From assembly GCA_001512835.1 (NCBI GenBank), contig LFRQ01000106.1:1-42918 (forward strand): a DNA stretch of 42,918 bases, given 5' to 3'. Origin of the DNA: Clostridia bacterium DTU022. Its GTDB lineage: Bacteria > Bacillota > Dethiobacteria > DTU022. Below the pieces are notes generated by a model. It was given only the letters and a program-made list of their open reading frames with translations, ran no database searches and was not told where the DNA came from. The first letter of the stretch is position 1. Each line of letters opens with the position of its first letter. Shown here piece by piece: positions 17,294-23,297 of the stretch. The translations under genes and the position numbers were made by a program.

Positions 17294-17340
17294 ATCAAAT
17301 ATAAAATTCCTTATCTCAAAAATTTGATGTTTACATTATA
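17294..17340 (-). promoter_or_regulatory. Probable promoter and inverted repeat before the CARF-HTH/cmr operon
   Basis: On the minus strand an extended -10 (TGG-TATAAT) is read with TATAAT at 17340-17335; the -35 is poor. Just downstream of the predicted start site is an inverted repeat, ATCAAAT (17294-17300) and ATTTGAT (17322-17328), with a 21-nt centre. It lies between the promoter and the CARF-HTH gene, the place for an autoregulatory operator. Confidence 0.5.
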
Positions 17341-17393
17341 CCATATTATTAGATTATTTTGCCGTTTTTTTTAAATAATGGCAGCCATAATTA

Positions 17394-17657
17394 TCAATAA
17401 ATCCATTCTTCGCCGCCTTTTTTTACACCAATCGACTTGCGTTCCGCGTACTTCTGCTCGCCCAGTATGTAAAAAAGCAGAGAATCTTCTTCTTCGCTAA
17501 TTGCCTTCCTGAGCTCAATGAGCAGAGAGCGGAAGGTGGCTTCGGTTAGTTCACCTTCCAGGACCGAGTTTTGGACCCAGGTAAGGTAGCGCCGGGAAAT
17601 TTTTAAAACCTTGGCAACGCGCTTCACATTGACATCGTAAACTAAAATAACATACAT
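17394..17657 (-). CDS. cas2: Cas2, adaptation nuclease-fold subunit
   Basis: This 87-residue protein forms the Cas1-Cas2 integrase with Cas1. The N-terminus MYVILVYDVNVKRVAKVLKI has the beta-strand YDV motif of the ferredoxin-like fold, followed by RYLTWVQNSVLEGELT, both typical of Cas2. I chose the ATG at 17657 because the family starts there and GAGG lies 9 nt upstream; the frame stays open further upstream into cas1 but that extension is not Cas2-like. It is last in the cas4-cas1-cas2 operon. Confidence 0.95.
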   Translation of the reverse strand: MYVILVYDVNVKRVAKVLKISRRYLTWVQNSVLEGELTEATFRSLLIELRKAISEEEDSLLFYILGEQKYAERKSIGVKKGGEEWIY

Positions 17658-17676
17658 TATTGTTATCCTCGCTCGT

Positions 17677-18669
17677 CTACCAACGACTGACAAAGGGCTG
17701 GTAGGACTGTTCACCGATGAGATGCTTCTCCAGCTTGTAGAGCTCCATCCGGATCAGCGTCTGGTAGCTGACATTGCGCCTAAACCGGCGATGGTAGAAG
17801 GTGCTTGCCAGCTTTTCTTCCAGCTCCTGTACATAAAGCTTGCGCCCCTGCTCATTTAAAAGGCTGACCCCGCCGCGTTGCTCGAAGTTCTTTTTGGTCA
17901 AAATTTTTTTGCCCACCAGGCTGAAAAGAGTGCGATCGGCAAGAATGGGCTTAAAGACTTCAGCGACATCAAGGTGCAAGGTAAAGCGGCGGAAGTTGGT
18001 GGCATGCAAAAAACCGATGCGCGGATCAAGATGGGTTTTGTAGATTTCAGTTAAAACTTTCATGTAAACAAGGGTGTTTCCGAAGCTAATTAAAGCGTTG
18101 AGCGGATCTGCGGGAGGGCGCCTGCTGCGGCTTCGGTACTTAAAGTCCTCGTCGCCGATAATTTGGTTAAAGGAGCTGAAATAATGGGTTCGGGCGTTCC
18201 CTTCGAGCGCCATCAGCTCTTCTATGCTGCAGGAAGCGTTGCATTTTTGATAAAGGTTGGTTATTGCAGAAAGCTGCTTTTGCACATCTCTGCCCCGGTT
18301 TTGGTAATAGCGCAAAACCTGCATGATGTTGGCCAGGGCACCGCCAACAAATTGCTTCGATAGCTGGAGGCGCTTTGCAAAATCTAGGTAGTGTTCGGCC
18401 TGCTTCAAGATCATGTAGCCTGAGTTGTAATGCTCGCGAGGATAGAAGCTGCCGACATACTGGCCGTGATAGCCAAAAAAATGAAGGATTATTTCATTTT
18501 CGTGGGCAAATTCAAGGAACCTTTTATTCACATCAACCTCGCCGAAAATGAAAATATCGCGCACGCCGGTAACGGGAAAGTAGCGCTTGGCTTCTTCCGT
18601 TTCCACGCAGATTGTATTACCTTTTCTTTTTAAGCATCCGCTTTGAAAAAGGTAGAGGGTTTTCTGCAT
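17677..18669 (-). CDS. cas1: Cas1, CRISPR integrase (type I-B lineage)
   Basis: This 330-residue protein catalyses spacer integration. Active-site segments are visible: the Glu in LMALEGNARTHYF, and the His and Asp in FTLHLDVAEVFKPILADRTLF. The start at 18669 (MQKTLYLFQSG) matches the family N-terminus and has AGGGGG upstream; the open frame to 18741 overlaps cas4 and is not conserved. It lies 19 nt before cas2. The sequence is of the Cas1 type found with I-B systems, so the adaptation module belongs with the I-B genes although it is separated from them by the III-B operon. Confidence 0.95.
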   Translation of the reverse strand: MQKTLYLFQSGCLKRKGNTICVETEEAKRYFPVTGVRDIFIFGEVDVNKRFLEFAHENEIILHFFGYHGQYVGSFYPREHYNSGYMILKQAEHYLDFAKRLQLSKQFVGGALANIMQVLRYYQNRGRDVQKQLSAITNLYQKCNASCSIEELMALEGNARTHYFSSFNQIIGDEDFKYRSRSRRPPADPLNALISFGNTLVYMKVLTEIYKTHLDPRIGFLHATNFRRFTLHLDVAEVFKPILADRTLFSLVGKKILTKKNFEQRGGVSLLNEQGRKLYVQELEEKLASTFYHRRFRRNVSYQTLIRMELYKLEKHLIGEQSYQPFVSRW

Positions 18670-18718
18670 ATCCCTGTTCCCCCTGTATTTTCCAATGCCG
18701 GCAGGATTAGATGGTTCC

Positions 18719-19222
18719 TTAAGCCCAGCATAGCTCAACATAAGCGCACTTGGAGCAGCGCCTCTTTTTATCGGGAGGCGGGGGCTTCTCCTCGCTAACC
18801 AAGGCGGTTATAGAGGCCTTAATCTCTGCAACTTGCTGGGACATGGCTTCGTCGAGAATTACCCGCTCTTTGCGCCGCTCCTCGGGAAAAAGCAGCTCGC
18901 CCTCGGCTTCTATCCCCATTGCCGCCAGCTCATGCAAGTAGAAAGCTAGCTGAAGTTTTGCCGCCTCCCGGGCGCGGGAAGATTTTTTTACTTCTCCGAC
19001 AACCAGCTGCTTTTTGCCGCGGCGGACCAGGTCGAGGCAGAGGTGGCCCAGGCGAATCTCTTTTTTCTCACGCTCGTAAGATTGCTGATCAATGAGCCGG
19101 CCCAAAGCCAGGTAGACGTTGTCCTCATCGGGGCAGATCTTCCTGGAAGCCAGCCACGCCTGGCGTGGGCAGACCGTGTAGGCCTGGACCAGGCTACCTG
19201 TAACACGGAAATCGTTTCCCAA
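18719..19222 (-). CDS. cas4: Cas4, RecB-like exonuclease for prespacer processing
   Basis: This 167-residue protein has the RecB-type nuclease motif GEVKKSS and the QxxxY-like stretch LQLAFYL, plus an iron-sulfur ligand set: Cys in VCPRQAWL near 18 and C-x2-C-x5-C (CSKCAYVELC) at the C-terminus. Cas4 trims prespacers and fixes PAM orientation before integration. The start is TTG at 19222 with only a weak upstream GGAAAGAG, and no in-frame ATG lies nearby. It is the first gene of the adaptation operon. Confidence 0.93.
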   Translation of the reverse strand: MGNDFRVTGSLVQAYTVCPRQAWLASRKICPDEDNVYLALGRLIDQQSYEREKKEIRLGHLCLDLVRRGKKQLVVGEVKKSSRAREAAKLQLAFYLHELAAMGIEAEGELLFPEERRKERVILDEAMSQQVAEIKASITALVSEEKPPPPDKKRRCSKCAYVELCWA

Positions 19223-19547
19223 GTTATTCAGGCTCTTTCCATAGAATATAGCTCGATAGCAATTTAATCTATTAATCGAAGTTAACCAAGGGCGTTTTAT
19301 ACCAAGATAAATAGTAGTTTGTTACTATCATGATAGTCTCTTTCATGATGGCAATCTCTTTAAGCACCTCTATTATTTCTAGGGGCAAGTCCAAAGATTT
19401 CTGGGGATGAGCGGAATTTGACTCTATTTAAATTAATAATTGTGGTGATAGCGCGCAGGGATTCTTAATAATGCAAAGCTCACACGATATGTGGCCCGGC
19501 CCCCCTTCGGCCGCCAAGAAAAATTTTCCTCCTGCGGGCAAATTGGC
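19223..19547. promoter_or_regulatory. AT-rich divergent intergenic region with a 14-bp palindrome
   Basis: The region separates the leftward cas island from the rightward ytrA operon and has no gene. A perfect palindrome ACTATCATGATAGT lies at 19324-19337, with a second TCATGAT at 19343-19349. On the minus strand a TATAAA element sits about 20-30 bp further towards cas4 with a poor -35. The palindrome is a possible operator for cas4-cas1-cas2 transcription. The plus-strand ytrA promoter starts at 19548. Confidence 0.45.
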
Positions 19548-19604
19548 TTGACTTTTTGAGCCAGGCAGTTTATACTGTTTATGTACAGTATATACGGTAT
19601 AAAC
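19548..19604 (+). promoter_or_regulatory. SigA-type promoter with nested palindromic operator, ytrA operon
   Basis: TTGACT (19548-19553), a 17-bp spacer and TATACT (19571-19576) form a strong vegetative promoter. Two concentric palindromes cover the -10 and start site: GTTTATAC (19568-19575) with GTATAAAC (19597-19604), and inside it TATACTGT (19571-19578) with ACAGTATA (19585-19592). This is the expected form of a GntR-dimer operator, so the downstream YtrA-like protein probably represses its own operon. Confidence 0.8.
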
Positions 19605-19621
19605 ATGGGAGGTGCCGCCGC

Positions 19622-19996
19622 TTGGATATCATTATCTCCAACACGTCCGACAAACCGATCTACGAACAAATCGTGCTGCAAATAAAGGAAATGATTATTA
19701 ACGGAAAGCTTGCCGAGGCGGAACTGATGCCCTCCATCCGCAACCTGGCCAAGGAGCTGCAGATTAGCGTGATCACTACCAAGAGAGCTTACGATGAACT
19801 GGAGAAGGATGGGTACCTGGTTACCATACCGGGGAAAGGCACCTACGTGGCCGCTCAAAACAAGGAGCTGCTGCAAGAATCCAGGCTGCGCCTGGTAGAA
19901 GAAAAGCTGCTGGAAGCCGCCGCGGCGGGGAAGTCTATCGGCCTCTCCCTGGAAGAGATGCAGGAGATGCTAAAAATCCTTTACGAGGAGGCTTAA
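19622..19996 (+). CDS. GntR-family regulator, YtrA subfamily
   Basis: This 124-residue protein consists of an N-terminal winged HTH (KPIYEQIVLQIKEMIINGKL...MPSIRNLAKELQISVITTKRAYDELEKDGYLVTIPGKGTYV) and a short helical C-terminus, without the large ligand domain of other GntR proteins. That is the YtrA pattern, in which the regulator controls an adjacent ABC exporter. I chose the TTG at 19622 because GGGAGGTG stands 7 nt upstream and the HTH begins just after; an open frame from 19556 would start inside the promoter. It lies 3 nt before the ABC ATPase gene. Confidence 0.88.
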   Translation: MDIIISNTSDKPIYEQIVLQIKEMIINGKLAEAELMPSIRNLAKELQISVITTKRAYDELEKDGYLVTIPGKGTYVAAQNKELLQESRLRLVEEKLLEAAAAGKSIGLSLEEMQEMLKILYEEA

Positions 19997-19999
19997 TAT

Positions 20000-20875
20000 A
20001 TGGGGGCTATTCTGGAAATCAAAAACTTAAGCAAGTCTTTTCCAAACTTCCGTTTAAAAGAAGTCAGCTTCTTTTTAAACCCCGGCTATATAATGGGTTT
20101 TATCGGCCCCAACGGGGCGGGCAAGAGTACCACCATTAAGCTGATTATGAATCTTCTCCGGAAGGATGCCGGGGAGATCAAGGTTTTCGGCCTGGACCAT
20201 CTCCGCCACGAAAAAGAGATAAAAAATCGGATTGGCTTCGTCTACGATGAAAACTGCTTTTACGAAGAGTTGACGGTATCGGAGATGAAAAACATGGTGG
20301 CCGGGATCTACAAAACCTGGGATGAAGGGGCTTTTCAGCGCTGCCTGAAGAAGTTCGACCTGCCGACGAATGCCAAAATCAAGGAGCTTTCCAGGGGGAT
20401 GAAGATGAAGTTTTCCCTGGCGGTGGCGCTATCCCACCGGGCCGACCTGCTAATCATGGATGAACCCACCTCGGGCCTGGATCCCCTGGTCAGGAGCGAG
20501 CTCCTGGAGATCCTGGCCGAGCTGATCCAGGATGAGCAAAAAGGAATTTTCTTCTCCACCCACGTGACCTCGGACCTGGATAAAATCGCCGATTACATCA
20601 CCCTCATCAACGACGGCCGGATCCTCTTCAGCAAGCCGAAAGACGAACTCCTGGAAACCCATGCCCTGGTCAAAGGCGGCAAGGAGCTGCTGTCGAAAGG
20701 CCGGGAGAACTGCATCGGGATTAGGGAGCACCGCTACGGGTTTGAAGCCCTGGTGGATAATCGGGCCGGGGCCCTGAAAATCTGGGGAGACCGGGTTGCT
20801 GTGGAGAGACCGACCCTGGAGGAGATCATGCTTTACTATACGAGGAGGGATAACGGTGCTCAGCCTGCTTTATAA
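20000..20875 (+). CDS. ABC transporter ATP-binding protein (YtrB-like)
   Basis: This 291-residue ATPase has Walker A GPNGAGKST (36-44), the signature LSRGMKMKF, Walker B LLIMDEPTSGLDP and an H-loop in FFSTHVTSDLD. A C-terminal extension of about 70 residues follows the core, as in exporters of the bacitracin/lantibiotic type. It couples with the membrane protein encoded next; the genes overlap by 20 nt. The substrate is unknown; in YtrA-controlled systems it is often a cell-envelope-active compound, which is only a guess here. The RBS is GAGGAGG, 11 nt before the ATG. Confidence 0.9.
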   Translation: MGAILEIKNLSKSFPNFRLKEVSFFLNPGYIMGFIGPNGAGKSTTIKLIMNLLRKDAGEIKVFGLDHLRHEKEIKNRIGFVYDENCFYEELTVSEMKNMVAGIYKTWDEGAFQRCLKKFDLPTNAKIKELSRGMKMKFSLAVALSHRADLLIMDEPTSGLDPLVRSELLEILAELIQDEQKGIFFSTHVTSDLDKIADYITLINDGRILFSKPKDELLETHALVKGGKELLSKGRENCIGIREHRYGFEALVDNRAGALKIWGDRVAVERPTLEEIMLYYTRRDNGAQPAL

Positions 20876-21515
20876 GGAACTGTTATTGATCAGGAGGCAG
20901 CTTCTCCTGGGGCTGGCTTTTATCCTGCTGTTTATCTTCGCTTTCCAGTCCCTGGAGGAAAAGATGTTTATCGCGGCCGTTATGCCCGTTGCCTACTTGC
21001 TGGCAATGACCTCCTGCGCCTGCGAAGAAAAAAACAGGGGGGACATATTGCTGAACAGCCTCCCCCTCAGCCGGAAAGCGGTAGTCCTGGCCAAGTACAT
21101 TACCCTGGTCCTCCTTTTCCTGGTGGCCAGCTTGTTTTACTATATCCTTTACCTGGCCATCAACGCTGCGGGGATCTCCCTTCGCGCCTATCCCATCACC
21201 ATTGAGGGTTTGCTGATTGCATTCCTCGCCGTGGCTTTTATGAACAGCGTCTATTTCCCCTTCTATTTTAAACTGGGCTATATTAAATCCCGGATGCTGT
21301 TCTTTGTCGTCTTCCTGGCGGCCTTCGCCGGGATTGCCGCCATCTCCAATTACCTGGCGGCACATCAAGGGGAACCCTGGGTCCGGCAAATGCTCAATTT
21401 TTTTGCCGCCCTGCCCCAGCCGGCAGCCATTGTCCTCCTGGTGGGGTTTAGCCTGCTTATATTGCTGATCTCCTACGGAATCTCCCTTTACTTCTACACC
21501 AGGAGAGAATTCTAA
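20856..21515 (+). CDS. ABC-2 type permease subunit
   Basis: This 219-residue membrane protein has about six hydrophobic segments (for example LLLGLAFILLFIFAF, FIAAVMPVAYLLAM, YITLVLLFLVASLFYYIL, MLFFVVFLAAFAGIAAI and AAIVLLVGFSLLILLISYG). It carries the cytosolic segment ACEEKNRGDILLNSLPLSRKAVVLAKY, which is typical of small ABC-2 exporters paired with YtrB-like ATPases. The start is GTG at 20856, with GAGGAGGG 6 nt upstream inside the ATPase gene. It is the last gene of the operon. Confidence 0.87.
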   Translation: MLSLLYKELLLIRRQLLLGLAFILLFIFAFQSLEEKMFIAAVMPVAYLLAMTSCACEEKNRGDILLNSLPLSRKAVVLAKYITLVLLFLVASLFYYILYLAINAAGISLRAYPITIEGLLIAFLAVAFMNSVYFPFYFKLGYIKSRMLFFVVFLAAFAGIAAISNYLAAHQGEPWVRQMLNFFAALPQPAAIVLLVGFSLLILLISYGISLYFYTRREF

Positions 21516-21574
21516 GGCACCGGCTCCCGCAGACGCCCAAGGGCATATTACTAGGCATATTAATACCACCAATC

Positions 21575-21670
21575 GGGGCTGTCCCCCAAGAAGCTCCAGG
21601 GAGGCAGCCCCTTTCACCGCCTTGGCCAAAAAGGCAAATAACAGGGGCTGTCCCCGAAGGGGCAGCCCCT
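21575..21670. terminator. Two related strong hairpins between convergent genes
   Basis: GGGGCTG (21575-21581) pairs with CAGCCCC (21605-21611), and AGGGGCTG (21643-21650) pairs with CAGCCCCT (21663-21670) with a further CCCC-GAA-GGGG inside. Both carry the same GGGGCTGTCCCC core, so this is a duplicated element. No good U-run follows on either strand. They sit between the end of the permease gene and the end of the thiolase gene and may end transcription from both sides. Confidence 0.55.
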
Positions 21671-21702
21671 TAACTGCAGCCGCACCAGCGGCGCATATAT
21701 AA

Positions 21703-22881
21703 TTAGGAGGCTTTCTCCCAGAGGGTGGCGTTGGCATTTCCAAAGCCGCCGCACAGGGTGGCCAGCCCGTAACGGGCTTCGGGGCAATCGGTTTTCATGA
21801 TGTTGTTTAGGGTGATAATAATTCGCGCCCCCGACTCGCCCAGAGGATGGCCCAGGGCCAAGGCCCCGCCCCAGAGGTTGGTCTTCTTGAAGGGGGCGTT
21901 TTCTTCAATCCCCAGCTCCCGCAAGCAGACCAGGGACTGGCTGGCAAAGGCTTCGTTGATCTCCACCACGTCTATTTCGTCGATGCTGACGCCGGTGCGC
22001 TGCAGCAGCTTGCGCACCGCATAGATGGGTCCGACGCCCATAATGGTGGGATCGCAGCCGGCCATGGCTCCGCCCCGGTAGACCAGGTGGTATTCGCAGC
22101 CCAGCCGGTCCGCCAACTTCCGCTCCATCAGCAGCAGGGCGCAGGCCCCCGTGGTGAGGGGCGAAGAGGTAGCCGCCGTGATCACGCCGCCCGGTTTAAA
22201 GGGAGAAACCATGGTCGCCATGCTCTCCAAGGAGACATCATCCCGGATCCACTGATCCCGGTCCACGATGAATGGAGTTCCGTCTTCCTTCTCCCCTTCG
22301 ATGGGGACGATCTCGTTCTTAAACTTGCCGGCGTCCCGAGCTTCAGCGGCCCGCTTGTGGCTGTAGTAAGCCATCCTTTCCATGTCCTCCCGGGAGACCT
22401 TCCACAGCTCGGCCACCTTCTCCGCAGTGGGTCCCATGGGCAGCTCTTCAGGGGGATAGCGCATGGCCAGCCGCGGAGGGAAGTCCATTCCCTCGCCCAT
22501 GGGCACCTTGAGCATGTCCTCCACGCCGGCGGCTATGTATATGTCGCCTTCCCCGCACATGATCGCCCGGGCGGCATGCTCTACGGCTGCCATCCCCGAA
22601 GGACATTGCTGGCCGATGGCGTTGGTAGCCACGGACTCGGGGAAGCCGCCGGCGAGCCAGGCCAGACGGGCGATATCATTGGTCACGCCGGTCTGGTTGG
22701 CGGTTCCCACGTACACGGCCTCCACCTGTTCCGGGTCAATCTGCTTGTTCCGGGCAAAAAGGGCATCATACACCGCCGTCAACAGCTCATCGGGGCGCTT
22801 GTTCCTAAACCAGCCTTTCTGGGCATGGGCTCTCCCGTTGGGAGTCCTGACCCCATCGACAATTACGCATTCCCTCAGCAA
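21703..22881 (-). CDS. Thiolase (acetyl-CoA acyltransferase family)
   Basis: This 392-residue thiolase is complete. It has the acyl-accepting Cys in GQQCPSGMAAVEHA, the NEAFASQ motif, the catalytic His in GGALALGHPLGESGARI and the C-terminal Cys in LATLCGGFGNANATLWE. Such enzymes run acyl-CoA plus acetyl-CoA condensation or its reverse in beta-oxidation or butyrate-type pathways; I cannot tell the chain length. I chose the TTG at 22881 because AGGAGGG stands exactly 6 nt upstream and the product then begins MLRECVIVDGVRTPNG, as in the family; the open frame further upstream is not thiolase-like. No other fatty-acid genes are adjacent. Confidence 0.9.
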   Translation of the reverse strand: MLRECVIVDGVRTPNGRAHAQKGWFRNKRPDELLTAVYDALFARNKQIDPEQVEAVYVGTANQTGVTNDIARLAWLAGGFPESVATNAIGQQCPSGMAAVEHAARAIMCGEGDIYIAAGVEDMLKVPMGEGMDFPPRLAMRYPPEELPMGPTAEKVAELWKVSREDMERMAYYSHKRAAEARDAGKFKNEIVPIEGEKEDGTPFIVDRDQWIRDDVSLESMATMVSPFKPGGVITAATSSPLTTGACALLLMERKLADRLGCEYHLVYRGGAMAGCDPTIMGVGPIYAVRKLLQRTGVSIDEIDVVEINEAFASQSLVCLRELGIEENAPFKKTNLWGGALALGHPLGESGARIIITLNNIMKTDCPEARYGLATLCGGFGNANATLWEKAS

Positions 22882-23297
22882 ATAAATCCCTCCTACTTTA
22901 ATATTTTTCTTTTGCCTGGCCTGGAAGCATTGTTGCCACAAATCAAACTGATTATAATATAGCAAATTTTCTATCTAGGAACAATAAGTACCAACAAAAT
23001 TAATCAATATATCGGGGGGGCGGTTACCGGGATCTACTTTTTTAACCGGGCAGACTTTGGTTAGTTATGCCAGTCATTATCTAAATCCAGCCCCTGGGCG
23101 CGATAATTGGTTTTATTGGGGCCGGGCCGAGCCGGCCCCGGCAACCAGAAAAATATATCCAGAAAAATATATTTTAAAAATATATCCTCTTGCTGCGCAA
23201 AGACAGGCCCGTGTGCATCAGTAGGCCGCCCTTTTGGGGCGGCCGCTAATTTTAACATTGCCGGCCATTTAGCCGTTTTTTAACCCCCGCCGCCAGG
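22882..23297. other. Intergenic stretch with hairpins and a 14-bp tandem duplication
   Basis: No gene is seen in these 416 bp. A GC hairpin is formed by GGGGCCGG (23118-23125) and CCGGCCCC (23132-23139). CCAGAAAAATATAT occurs twice in tandem (23145-23158 and 23159-23172), with a third partial AAAAATATATCC after it. A second hairpin, GGCCGCCC (23224-23231) and GGGCGGCC (23237-23244), follows. The region is downstream of the penicillin acylase and upstream of the thiolase on the minus strand, so the hairpins may end the former transcript. Confidence 0.55.

Noticed and set aside
21847..22962. A 371-codon plus-strand frame opposite the thiolase
   Set aside because: His/Gly-rich mirror of a strongly conserved thiolase on the other strand.
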